Source: Antedon mediterranea
Taxonomy: Eukaryota; Echinodermata; Crinoidea; Comatulida; Antedonidae
NCBI RefSeq assembly: GCF_964355755.1
Contig: NC_092670.1
Location: 37,993,795-38,057,794 of the forward strand
Length of the DNA: 64,000 nucleotides
Direction of reading: 5' to 3'
Shown here: positions 9,822 to 31,846 of the stretch, one piece after another
How positions within the stretch are numbered: the first letter of the stretch is position 1
Layout of the letters: every line of letters begins with the position of its first letter
The notes under the pieces: model-generated
The model's input: only the letters and a program-made list of their open reading frames with translations
Told to the model about the DNA's origin: nothing
Database searches by the model: none
Translations under genes and position numbers: made by a program

Positions 9822-12800
9822 ATGAAGAAGTACACTGTATTGTTCGTCTACAGTATCCTCTTTGCCGCCACCAAAGGTAATTACGGTCAGTTTACGAGTC
9901 TAGTTGGACTTTAATTACGCGCTCATGGTGATGATAATAAAAGCTTCTGATATTTTAATAATCTTTTTGAAATCTGTTGGAAATAAAACTGGCCTCGGGT
10001 GCCGTTATTGTGTCGACATTATCAATCAATTTCTTTTAGGCATTTTCGGAATATTTTATTCATATCAAAAACAAAAAAAATGTACAAACGAAAAAAAAAT
10101 AAAAATTCGCCAACTCTATGCTAAATATACTTTGATATATAATAATATATCAAATATATGATAATATTAAATATATAGAACACCATCGACAATACATTTT
10201 GAGTTAAGGAACATATATTTGCAAACCCAAGCAACAAGAAAATTACAACTATTCAACACACGTTGCTATAAACAGATTTTCGCATATAGGCCTGCTCATT
10301 AAAATAAGGGACGCTATATTCACTACTGCTTTTAGAGACATTCAGTATACGACGAGAGCATTATTCTAGCATACATTAAGAGATCTAATTGTTTTAATAC
10401 CTTTGTAGAGAATTCGTTGACATATCAAACAATCTTTTAGTACAAAATAGTTTTTCCACAACAAAATGCAAAATTGTCGTTTTGTCAGTCTCAAAATATC
10501 AAATATTTAGTATCTATCTAGTATATCTAGTACTGATTGAAAATGTTCATCTGGTTTGTAGTAATAGGTTATTAGAAATGTTCTGTTTTCAAACCAACAA
10601 TTAGTATGAACTAACCTTGACAGTTTCGCTGATTCTTCAGAAGGAATGACGATCTAACAATAAACAGATTGACCCCTAGAGGGCCAATTCTGTACTGTAA
10701 TACGTACTGTATTGTCTCCTAAAAATATGAAAAATTAAGATTAATTAAATCAGACTTTGAATATGGTATGTTGTAGTTTTAATAAAGTTAATCACTTCTG
10801 TAGAAAAAAAAAATAATGTTTTCATTTATAAAATGACAAAATAAATGGTTAAATTTAACAAAAAATCCATTGGCTGCCATCCAATTTGACTATTTGTTGC
10901 TTTAAATTACAGTTATTTCAGGTAAATAATTTTGTTGTCGATCTAATTTTTTTTTTCAAAATGGATAACTATTATGTGACATTAAAATGGCATAGGCCTA
11001 TTAAAAATGTAAAAATTATTTTTCAGAAGAAAAAAACATCTTTAAGATAGTTGTTTTTGAATAGTTGTTTTCTTCATAATTAGATAGGTGTGTTTGTAGT
11101 ACAGCAACCAATAATGACGTCCTTACGGATAGACAACATTTAGACTCTAACGGTTGGACCATGGTGTTTTCTGGTGGCCCATTTACTTGCCCTGGGTATG
11201 TCAAAGCTTGGAAATGGTATCCATCAGTGTCAACAAGCTTTCTTGGACTAGTATGGCGACCCACCAGCGGCTCTAATGAATTTGAGGTAATAGGAAGAAC
11301 GTTGTTACCAGCGGTTTCATCTACCAACGAAATCCATACACATGAGTTGCCGATATCGGAATGGATTCCCGTGGAAGTTGGCGATATGATAGGATTCAAA
11401 TTTGACCAGTCGTTGATCCGGTATGACTCGAACCACAGTTCCCAGGTCGAATATGTGAATTCTATTTCCATTGAAGACCTCGTTGTTGGGTCAAGTCACA
11501 CGATAGGCGGTACAGGATTTAGGACATATTCAATTATCGCAATTCATGAAGGTATTGAATGAAGCTCTGTCTACACTATACTATATTATATAACACCTAT
11601 ATAAATTCCTGTCATTTGATTGGACGAATGTGGGTCACATGGCGTGCAATAGTACGCACTATTCAACGATCGTTAAATAGTACTTTTGAAACATTTTTGT
11701 GTACGAAAAAAAAACGTCTAGATGTTATATAAAACAAATAATGAATGTTTTGTATTCGTGTAATGGTACAAATAATGGCACTTGGTGAATGATGAAAGGT
11801 TATATCAACTCGGCTTTGCCTCGTTGATATAACCTTTCATCATTCACCTCGTGCATTATTTGTACCATTGCACTCATAAACATTCATTATTTGTATACTA
11901 TACACTAGTTTGACACAAAACGTGTGATGTGCTTAAATATAAAAGTGATATGCTCAAATGTGGTAGTGATATTTGATTTTGATTTGATTTTATCACTTTA
12001 TTTCAGAATAAATATTTCATTATACTGTACAACAAAAAATAATACAAAACGGAGAATCAAACTAAAATAGGATTTTTTCCCACTAAAACGTGGTTCCCAC
12101 TAGAACGCAACGCAGCAAAGTATTGCGTAATTACAAGTGGGAACTTGCAGGTTTGATTTCACGCAGGCGGCGCGGGGGCAAACACAATGAAAGGGCATTT
12201 TCTTACGTTGCGAAGATTGCGTCGAGAACCAAGCTTTAGTGTAGAGATTGGAATACCGTAACAAATAGTTCGTAGTACACCTAACTCATATATTTTTAAA
12301 GTTTGATAGTGTAGACAGAGCTTAATATCGGGCTTAATATTAGAAAAAGGTGTTATGTTAAGTGAAAACATAATATTGTTTGATAATAATTATAATATAT
12401 AATAATACCATCCCATAATCTGGGATTACAGTAATTGTTTTCTTTTTTTTACGAAGTTGTATATTCCTATGTCAATAATATTTTTCTCATTTGGTATTTA
12501 ATTTTTTTTTCCAGATTATTTCGATAATCGATTTGTCATTACAACAAAGTGTAAACGCTTGAGCACAATGAAGAAGGTAGAACCTGGTTGGAAGTTACCA
12601 GGCCACGTGATACGCAGTGTACAGAGACCATCTGCGATTGCGTGCGTTACGTCATGCCAGAAAGAAGAACTATGCTGGTCAATCACATATGACAAAGAAA
12701 ACGGAAATTGTCATTTGAATAACGTCATAAAGGGTCAAACTCTTAACTACCAAGTTACTGCAGATGATATTGTGTATTATGAGTTTAATTATGAAGCAAC

Positions 12801-15800
12801 AGTACAGGTGAGTCTATTTATCAAGATTTTGATTTAGCGCAACCTAAGCAACGTAAGAAAATGCCCTGCCAATAATTGTATTTTCCCCCGCCTGCGTGAA
12901 ATCAAGCCTGCAATGTTTGCAGCACTATTGCGTCGTCGGTTTCCACTTGTGATTACGCAATATACAGCACTTTGCGTCAATACGTCGTTGCGTTGCGTTT
13001 CGTTGTATCGCAGTGGGAACCACGCTTTACATAACAAGGAACGCGGTAAAACCACGACTTCCACTGGCTTGTCTTATCAGGCAATCTAACAACAGGATGC
13101 TGAAAGGGTTTATCTGTGGCTGCGACACGATCTGTTCACATCCTAATAGACACCGCACGCCGCGGAGAATAATATTACAGTACTGTTGGTAATTGTAGCA
13201 GCCAGACATAAGAGTAAAGGACTGTTACGAGCTCAGTGCCCTGTTGTTAGATTGCCTTTATTTAATTTAGCAGACTGTGTTATGAGCATGGATTAAAGAA
13301 GCAGAGGGACTTCCTTGCATCAAACACAACTAAAAGTAGTTACTGGATTTGATTCAAGATTTTTGAGTAACCAGTTACATATTTTGTAGAATTCCTAAAG
13401 GTTTCCAGGATTCCAACCAGGCATTGGTAACTTACATCTGTTTTTTTTTTTAATGAAAGGACTACGAGGAATGTGACATTTGTAGCGTGTATAATGGCGT
13501 AACGTGCGAGTCTACTCGTGTGTGCCGATGTGCTGGGGATGATAGCTCCAATTATGGTGAGTTCAGCATGTCGTAAATACGGTACACACTTACTACAAAC
13601 TTGCCTCCAAAGTAAGCCTCACATGTAACTATAATGTACAGTATTGTTTATAATTATATAAAATAACATTTTCCGGCATTTATCGACAAATAACGCACAT
13701 ATTTTCTACCAGTTCTAAAAAAGTAACCGATTTATTTATTTGCATTCTTAGTATGGAATTTGATATTCAAAGGAGTAGCAGAAACGGGAGTATCTGTGCG
13801 TTCTGCGTATGTTGATGGAACTGGTGCGTCGCAGACTGATACGGCTGCCTCACTCTTGTCTTCGCAAAACTTTAGATTAAATGAGAAGTTTGAACAATGG
13901 GCTTCGTTACAAGTACAGCAAGTATGTAAAGACCATTTCATTCTCAAGATATCGTGTGTACAGGTCACAATAAAATTGTGTGTACACGTCACACGATATC
14001 TTGAGATTGTTGCCAGTGTTAATACGCGCACGCGTAAGTCATTCTGGTTGGATTGTTCGCTGCTAGTCGAATATCGAAACGTGGCAGGCTGAAGGCGCTT
14101 GACCTTTTGACAAGATCGCCTAAATTTCTAGTATTTTAACCTTACAATACTTGTGTCAACTTTGACTGAGTATTAGTAACATAATTCTTGAGTATTATTG
14201 TTTACCCTGGATTTTTTGATTTGTAAGACATAATCAAACTTTGAAACCTCTTTTTCTCAAAACGTCAGTTCTGACTAGAGTCCACGATATTCAGGTACAG
14301 CCGCTCCATAATCTCTTTGCTTTTCTTCCTTATATCTTAATTAACATAAAATTGCTTATACTAACAAACATTACTGTTTATATGCCTAATATGTTTTACA
14401 TCTTTAATTTTCATAATTATCCTCATACCGTACTCGTAACAAATTTTCTCAACTTTCCATATCTAAAAGTCGTAGTTAGTCATGTATCGGGTTATGGAAC
14501 GCCTCCTCTGCCTTCAGTTCACATTTATCATGCAGTACACACCAATGGTCATGCAGTACACACCAATGGTCATGCAGTACACACCAATCGTCATGCAGTA
14601 CACACCAATTGTCATGCAGTACACACCAAACATAACATCATGCAGTACACACCAATCGTCATGCAGTACACACCAATCGTCATGCAGTACATACCAATCG
14701 TCATGCAGTACACACCAATCGTCATGCAGTACACACCAATTGTCATGCAGTACACACCAAACATAACATCATGCAGTACACACCAATCGTCATGCAGTAC
14801 ACACCAATCGTCATGCAGTACATACCAATCGTCATGCAGTACACACCAATCGTCATGCAGTATACACCAATCGTCATGCAGTACACACCAATCGTCATGC
14901 AGTCAAATATTGCGTAAACCTATCGACAAAATCGAATATCAGGTGACGTTTAGTAGACGGCTGTAAAACTAAGGCTATACAAATGTTATACTACAGCAAC
15001 TCACGCTGTCTACTACTACACCGCACATGCTTTACGTCCTATATATTCCAAGATTTCTTTAATAGTTTTTTCAAGCCATTTTAGTTATAAAGCACGTGCG
15101 GTGTAGTAGTAGACAGCGAGTTGCTGTAGTATAATGTTTGAATAGCCTTATTTTTACAGCCGTCTAATATTTGACTGCATACGATCGATTGGTGTGTACT
15201 GCATGACGATTGGTGTGTACTGCATGACAATTGGTGTGTACTGCATGACGATTGGTGTGTACTGCATGATACCATACAGATAGGCTACATCAGTACTTCT
15301 ATGAATGGATGACTAGTTGGTGACAAGAACCCAGTACCGTTTTGATTTTACGATCATTCGGGAAATCACCTCACGCCGAGAACAATCTAAAGAAATCTTC
15401 GAAAATAGTTTGTACAATTTCTCATGTTGATTCCTTTTGAATTTTACTAAACAATCAATTTCTATATCACATCGAATTAATAATTCAATGCCTCACAACG
15501 TGTGAATAGTATAATAGTGAATTTGTTCGTGCGAATCTAAAGTGTCATGCTATGCGCATGCGTATTCATGTTTCTATGTTCCAAATCATAAACACGCATG
15601 CGTATAAGTTAAAGTTTCAAGTTTCTTTATTCATATCACTGTCGCAGCCGAAGCTGAATTACTGTGTAAAATGTATACAACGATAACATGATTTAAACGG
15701 TAAAAATTGTATATCCAGGAAATAAACGGGAAAAAAAAACAGAAAAGAATAAAAAGTAGGCCTACAAAAGGTAAAACAGCTTGTGAGCGAACAGATTCGC

Positions 15801-17108
15801 CTAGTGGAAAATACCTACGAATTCATTTGCGCGAATCGAAAGCGTTGACTAATGCGCATACGTAGTAATTATTTTCATATGTGACGTCAAAATGTGCAAC
15901 CAATTAGAACTCATGAATATTCGCTAATATGGAAGACAGGCATAAACTTTTTTCTCTAAAACTCTACAGGTAAAAGTAACGCTGTATTCCGCATCAGCTG
16001 AAGAGCTCATTTCTTTGGTATTCAACGGAGTTAATTCAGACACTACGTCGTGGTATAGTGTTAGTAATCTAATAGATTCTCCGTGGACAGATTTAACGAC
16101 AAGCGCCGCAATCAACTACTTCGGGATAAATGGTCATTCGTAAGTGCAATCAAACATAATATTATACGCATGTATACCAACCAACGTTGTTCCTCTATAG
16201 TGCTAAGAATGTTACACTTATGTTAATTGTCTGCCCCCCCCCCCCCCCCCTATACCAGGGATTTTTCCTTCGAAAGAACTGAAGGGAATCAGAAACTCAT
16301 TATTGGTTAGAATTTTTAAAATTATTTTAACAATGTTTGTTTTCCGAAATTCACTTATACGGTAGCCTACAGCATTTTATATTTTAAGAATTAGCTGGAG
16401 AAAATCAATAGTCGTAAAATGTTTTGCGTTGTCACAATCAACACGTTCGTTACGCTTGCCTTGCTTCTTCACAGATAACCATAATAGGCCTACCACAAGA
16501 ACTTATTTGGACACATTTTTTTTATTGTAAAATAAAATTTAGTAATGTTTGTATACTATAAAGGAATTCGCGTACCTGGTACATCAATTCTCACTACGGT
16601 GGGTGCTCGGTAGACACAGGATGGCTGGTTGCCATTGATAAGACGTTAGGATGCGTGTGGGAAGCTCAGCGGGGTAGTACATATCCAGTATTTCTGTACA
16701 GCTTGACGAGTAATTTGGAGAATTGGACAACTGGGTGTAAGTATATCTAGTAAAGAAAGTGATTCTCAGAAGAGAAAACAAAACAACTAAAGCTTGGTTC
16801 CCACTAGAACGTAACGCAAGGACGTAAACGCAACGCAAGCATTTTAACCAATGACAAGCGAAGTTATAGACAGTTAGCAATTACAAGCGAATAAGCCATC
16901 GCTTGTGATTGGTCAATTCACTTGCGTTGCGTTACGTCCTTGCGTTGCGTCGCTAGTGGGAACCACGCTTTAAAGTGCAATGAATTAACACGAACCTTAC
17001 GCGATTTTGCAATACCGTACAGAAATAATGATTTGTTTTTCTTTAATTACAGCCATAGGAAAAGCTCATGTACTGACGGTACGCATTTTGTACAATCGCT
17101 GCCTCTAA
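9822..17108 (+). CDS. Secreted multidomain protein (beta-domain, PAN-like, EGF-like, C-terminal WNLIFK domain)
   Basis: Eight exons join in frame: 9822-9876, 11105-11551, 12515-12807, 13460-13556, 13752-13921, 15970-16139, 16564-16736, 17053-17108 (486 residues). Exon 1 encodes a signal peptide (MKKYTVLFVYSILFAATK). Exon 2 encodes a roughly 145-residue domain of the type WTMVFSGGPFT..PGYV..W, probably a beta-sandwich. Exon 3 has the cysteine spacing of a PAN/apple-like module. Exon 4 is a short cysteine-rich EGF-like piece. Exons 5-8 form one domain beginning WNLIFKGVAETGVSV with YGGCSVDTGWLVAID near its end; similar sequences recur in secreted proteins of marine invertebrates without an assigned function that I know of. 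Introns hold M1, M2, M3, M4 and M5 MITEs. The exon 2 donor (GAAG|GTATTG) is weak; reading through it would stop after three codons. Function unknown; an extracellular binding or matrix role is inferred from the domains. Confidence 0.78.
10718..11015. mobile_element. M5 MITE in intron 1 of the secreted gene
   Basis: Reads from ATGAAAAATTAAGATTAAT through AATAAAGTTAATCACTTCTG to TATGTGACATTAAAATGGC, the same block order as the copies at 40536 and 52476. It ends about 90 bp before the exon 2 acceptor. Confidence 0.65.
11731..11895. repeat. Long inverted repeat (hairpin) inside the M1 element
   Basis: Arms of about 75 bp are reverse complements around a short loop (CGGCTTTGCC). The left arm contains GTACAAATAATGGCAC and GAATGATGAAAGGTTATATC; the right arm returns both in complement. 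Probably a separate foldback insertion. Confidence 0.85.
12088..12233. mobile_element. M2 subtype B MITE
   Basis: Begins CGTGGTTCCCACTAGAACGC and ends near GAGAACCAAGCTT. Shares GATTTCACGCAGGCGGC and GGGCATTTTCTTACGTTGCG with the copy at 1626. Confidence 0.72.
12835..13026. mobile_element. M2 subtype B MITE, inverted
   Basis: Same body as the 1626 and 12088 copies but in the opposite orientation, ending CAGTGGGAACCACGCTTTA. It starts less than 30 bp after the exon 3 donor of the secreted gene. Confidence 0.72.
13079..13258. mobile_element. M4 MITE
   Basis: Terminal inverted repeats are AGGCAATCTAACAACA on the left and TGTTGTTAGATTGCCTT on the right. The body has GGGTTTATCTGTGGCTGCGA and CCGCGGAGAATA. 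Full-length copies or relatives occur at 23469-23676 and 31066-31189. Confidence 0.8.
13943..14005. repeat. Short inverted repeat in intron 5
   Basis: CTCAAGATATCGTGTG at 13943-13958 returns as its exact complement at 13990-14005, just after the exon 5 donor. The inner part is also imperfectly complementary. Confidence 0.85.
14528..15271. repeat. Composite hairpin with 21-bp tandem repeats
   Basis: The left side has about 17 copies of a 21-bp unit (CATGCAGTACACACCAATCG plus one base) at 14528-14900. They are arranged in blocks split by AAACATAACATCATGCAG. The right side at 15174-15271 has about four units in the opposite orientation. Between them, 14950-15036 and 15089-15180 are inverted copies around CTACTACTACACCGCAC. 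The whole is a foldback structure with unequal tandem-repeat arms. It is not a CRISPR array and not coding. Confidence 0.88.
15514..15815. mobile_element. M3 MITE
   Basis: Left part GTGAATTTGTTCGTGCGAAT and TCATGCTATGCGCATGCGTA; right part AACAGATTCGCCTAGTGGAA. A better-preserved copy lies at 54340-54715. Confidence 0.65.
15816..15935. mobile_element. M3-related fragment with CRE and CCAAT
   Basis: CGAATCGAAAGCGTTGACTAATGC, broken here as CGAATCGAAAGCG then TTGACTAATGC, is followed by TGTGACGTCAAAA and CAACCAATTAGAACTCA. The same TGACGTCA..CAACCAAT arrangement is at 20041-20165. Confidence 0.55.
16232..16250 (+). repeat. Poly-C run
   Basis: About 18-19 consecutive C residues within intron 6 of the secreted gene; length polymorphism is expected. 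Confidence 0.9.
16792..16972. mobile_element. M2 subtype A MITE
   Basis: Ends TTGGTTCCCACTAGAACG and GCTAGTGGGAACCACGC are inverted. The internal inverted pair TCGCTTGTGATTGG / CCAATGACAAGCGA is intact. It lies in intron 7 and is almost the reverse complement of the copy at 1816. Confidence 0.82.
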
Positions 17109-17489
17109 AAATGGTATCGTAAAAGAAAGAGGATTGGTTCTCCTTAAAGAAGATTCCGTCCACCGTTGTTGTGCCTTTTATGAACGAATCGTAACTTACC
17201 ACACTAGTCATAATCAATTTTTTAATTGAAAAGTGGACCGACTAAAGTGCCTCGACAGCGGCTCTGATCGAGATGATTTTGAGGGGAGTGGGTAACCCTG
17301 TCTGAAGGTCAGTCATGGCTAGAGTAGGTCGTTTCAATCTGCGAGCAATTTATTTTGTGTCACGTTTTCTATATAAGTTTTATGTAAGAATATTATAGAA
17401 AATTCTGTTAGATAGCAAATCGGGTGCTTGGTTGTATCATCATCAAGAGATGTTTTGAATATCAATCTGTTAATATCAAGTGTTTATGG

Positions 17490-17700
17490 GGCTAGTTAGG
17501 CCACATCTTGAATTGTCTGTCTAGTCTTGTCTCCACAATACAGTAAAGATATCGCTTTGGGAAAGGTTCAGAGACGGGCTACAAAATCCCTAAATGTATG
17601 AAGGAGTTATGAGGAACGTTTGACTGCATTCTAACAACAACATTGGATCGAGGAGAGAAGAATCATTAACACGTATACAATTTAAGAGAAAAAAAGATAT
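17490..17700 (+). pseudogene. Decayed non-LTR reverse transcriptase 3' fragment
   Basis: The + strand reads LVRPHLE, then in a shifted frame DIALGKVQRRATKSL and YEERLTA, then EERRIINTYTI. These are the conserved blocks of the C-terminal part of CR1/Jockey-like reverse transcriptases, in the right order. Stops and frameshifts interrupt every block, so it is a dead relic. Confidence 0.65.
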
Positions 17701-18749
17701 TTAGAGATTTACTTTTACATTTCTAGATGATACGGGTGTACATTTATAAAGATTAATAAAATACATTATACTTAATTATGAACAATTATTGTAAGAAATG
17801 GGAAATAAAGCATGGATAAATAATTGGTTTTAAATTAATTTCTCAGGTAAAGTAGAGTATAATATCAAAGTATTATAATCCAAGATAGTCTCTCTCTCTT
17901 CCTTTCTCCAGGCTCTCTCTGATGACTCCTCCTGACTACTCCTTCCCGAATCCGTATTCGATCTGGTTATATTGTTCTTTATTCGGGCGCACTACCGGTG
18001 ACTACTATAGAGGTCGTTGTCGGAAAGCAAGACCTTTGTGTAATGTTGGCATTTTTGGGACTTAAGACTAGTCTGTCGAGTATTTTATTATAGGCATAGC
18101 TTCCGCTCCTTTTGTAAAACTATCACCCACTTTTGACTCATTTAAAATGTTATTTAGAAATTTAGAATATAATGTGTACAAATGTGGTTAGTAGTTGAGC
18201 ATGCATCACTGTACAGTTGATTGCAAACTTAGAAGAAAGTATGGCTTTAGAGAGATTTTTAAAATGACATAACTGTCGTGTTTCAACAGCATCTAGTCCG
18301 AGTTTTACATTCAAGAGACGCATTCTACGCCTCGATCATGCCCATTTGCAAAATAGTATTTTGCAAATGGCCATAGGCTAACTTTAACTTACTATTTATT
18401 GTGTTTTAATTACTGTAATTGTAACTATATTATTAACAAAATAAACTGCGGGATCCAAACTGCGCAATGTTGTTATAAGTATTATTTTGCGATATTTTTT
18501 AAAGTAAAAGTTGACACATCTGAGAGTATAGAGGGCGCCTTGCTCGAGTCGAAAAGCTGGATAAAACAGTAATAAAATAAAAAACCAGCGCAGGAAAAAA
18601 TGAAACAAAAAATCATTTAAAATTTGTAATTATTCACAAAGGTACAATTTTGAAGTAGAAAGGTAATTGCCTTAGGGAAAGGCCGACATATATACTTTAA
18701 TATTTAGGTGTAAGTCTTATTATTATAGTAACATTCACACTAATTAAAT

Positions 18750-19210
18750 GGCGAGGCTAGCCTACCTAGTAGGCCGGCCCTCCCTACCTAGGCTAGTAGG
18801 CCTAGGCTAGGCCTAGTAGTAGTACTAGTGGGCCATATATAGCCTATCTAATTCTGTAACTAATTTGTATTTGTATGGGCCTAACGTAGGCCCGAACCGG
18901 CTATCTATAATATAGGCTAGGCCTAGGCCGGTTATAGTAGTTGGCCTACTAGTCTAGACGGGAGTAATACTATTGGATTCCCATACTAACTATTAGGTTA
19001 GGCCCTCTAGTAGGCTTGTAGTAGTATAGAGCCAGCCAGGCCTACACTACTATACTAATAGTACAGTTTACTTTTAGGCTACACACACAGAGTTTTCTAG
19101 TAGTAGTAAGTAGGGCTAGGCCTAGTATAGTATAGCCTACTTGGTAGTAGCAGACGAGACAAGGCTACTCTAGTACTCTACAACTAATATATTTAACTAG
19201 CTAGGCCTAT
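18750..19210. promoter_or_regulatory. AGGCCTA-rich island upstream of ZAK
   Basis: Dense clusters of TAGGCCTA, CTAGGC and GCCTAG variants occupy about 450 bp directly before the ZAK first coding exon. Similar islands lie before PRDM9, NDUFS1 and the JmjC gene. A promoter or 5' UTR role is inferred only from this shared position. Confidence 0.45.
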
Positions 19211-19268
19211 AGAGTATCATTTAATAAACATTTGTGTTTTCATTCAGTTTTAGATGAAGAAGAAATAG

Positions 19269-30341
<11,073 letters not shown>

Positions 30342-30470
30342 CGTGTTCTACCTCGCAAATTTAATTTTAATGTTTTGAGAATTTATTTTTTTATCAAATA
30401 CCTTCCAACGCAAGGAATCAATATTACTTAAATTGTGGTAGAATTGCAATATTATGTATAAATTGTCCTG

Positions 30471-30476
30471 AATAAA
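30471..30476 (+). terminator. Polyadenylation signal of ZAK
   Basis: AATAAA lies 130 bp after the ZAK stop codon, in AT-rich sequence; the first canonical signal downstream. Confidence 0.7.
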
Positions 30477-30479
30477 TGT

Positions 30480-31846
30480 ATAAGATATATTGTATATGTT
30501 ATATTAAAATTGTCTTTAATAGCTGTATTTTTGCGGGAAAACGCAAATAGCCTTTTTTTTTTTATTTGAACTCAGACCTGATTTTTTTTTAAATATTAAC
30601 ATTTTTATAGCATTTTATAAATTAAAATAAGGTGGAAAGAGGAATGTCTGCTCTAACAATCGGTACCATAGTGGTTGTCATTTACGTTATCCTCATCACC
30701 ATAATCAATATCAGAATAATATCATGAATTTATCTTTGCTAATAATAGATAATCATCAAAGTTGCGTCATTATCACTAACGACATCACGAACGTAATCAA
30801 TTTCATTATCAACATCGGTAAAAATAATAATTTTAAGTCATCACTGTGCTTATCATCACTAACGTTACGTTAGCGTCATTATCACTAACCTCATCACGAA
30901 CGTAATTAATGTCGTGATAAATCATCAACGCCAACGTAGCCATCACTTTGCTCATCATCACTAACGTTATTATAACGTCGTTATAACTGACGTCAATCAT
31001 CATCACGTAATAAATATATTAAATATCATCAACAGTCGTTAACCATAATAAATAACTGAACAACGTAACAGTCCTTTGATCTTATGTCAGGCTGCGACAA
31101 ATACCGACAGTATGTACATATTTTCCGCGGCGCGCTGTGTCTGATAACCATTTGATCTTCGGAGCTCAGCGTCATGTCGTTGCCTTGCTTCAATGGAGGA
31201 AATCACAGACAAAGTGTTAGGGTCAGGACAAATTAAAAAAAAGGGGAATTAAAAACGACATGAAGGCGAATTTTGCAACCCTGTCGGCCATAACTGTTTA
31301 AAAAGGCAGTATCATCATAAATACATGGTAAATATTGGAATCTTCGTCGTGAACGTAATCGTCATCACTGACGTAAACAGTAATTACAATAATGTTCTGT
31401 TCGTGCTACGCGCAATATGCAACAATTATTAATACACCATCTATGTTATACTAATCTGATTTATTGTGATCGTAAGTAAAAATTCAAAACTCAAACAAAT
31501 TTGTAAAAAACGTCTGCGCATGCTTACATGTCAATCTGCATTGTGATACTGTCCGCGACTACTCCTCGCAGGACGGAAATTGGTTTGTACTGTTGACATG
31601 CGCACACCGATATAGTGCAAAACTATAAAGAAATATAAAAATTGTGAAGGTGAAAAGTAATTAAATTGTGCATATCATAATACTCGCGTACTACTATTGT
31701 TTTGGAACCAAGCTTAAGCATTCACAGGTCTACCGTAACATACAATAATAAAAGCTATAATTTATATGTTAGTACTTGCAATGTTAAAAATAAGAATAAT
31801 GTGTTTCGGGAACAGATGTATTTAGCTACAATGATTATATTTTCAG
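30480..31846. other. Intergenic DNA with ATCATCA/TAACGT-rich low complexity
   Basis: 30660-31060 is an imperfect repeat of ATCATCACTAACGT-like strings. An M4-related element follows at 31066-31189. No gene is recognised. Confidence 0.6.
31066..31189. mobile_element. M4 MITE, shortened, reverse orientation
   Basis: AACAGTCCTTTGATCTTATG, TACCGACAGTATGTACAT, TTCCGCGGCGCGCTG and GTCGTTGCCTTGC are the reverse complement of the M4 body seen at 23469-23676. Confidence 0.65.

Larger units (their letters stand above)
11564..12322. mobile_element. M1 MITE expanded by nested insertions
   Basis: The outer ends are the M1 inverted repeats GCTCTGTCTACACTAT and GTTTGATAGTGTAGACAGAGC. Between them, M1 sequence is interrupted by a hairpin element (about 11731-11895) and an M2 subtype B copy (12088-12233). 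It lies wholly in intron 2 of the secreted gene. Confidence 0.75.
17109..19240. other. Intergenic region between secreted gene and ZAK
   Basis: Contains AATAAA signals at 17755-17760 and 17803-17808 that could end the upstream gene, a decayed LINE fragment (17490-17700) and the AGGCCTA-rich island (18750-19210). No other gene is recognised. Confidence 0.55.

Noticed and set aside
11016-11471. 151-codon minus frame opposite exon 2 of the secreted gene
   Set aside because: Antisense shadow; the + strand exon has a consistent phase with its neighbours and a conserved-looking domain.
14528-14900. Direct repeats suggestive of a CRISPR array
   Set aside because: Units are contiguous without unique spacers, in animal DNA, and end in an inverted copy; this is a foldback element.
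14241-14966. 241-codon frame with HTNGHAV and SCSTHQS repeats
   Set aside because: It reads through the 21-bp tandem repeat; neighbouring frames give equally long repetitive peptides.
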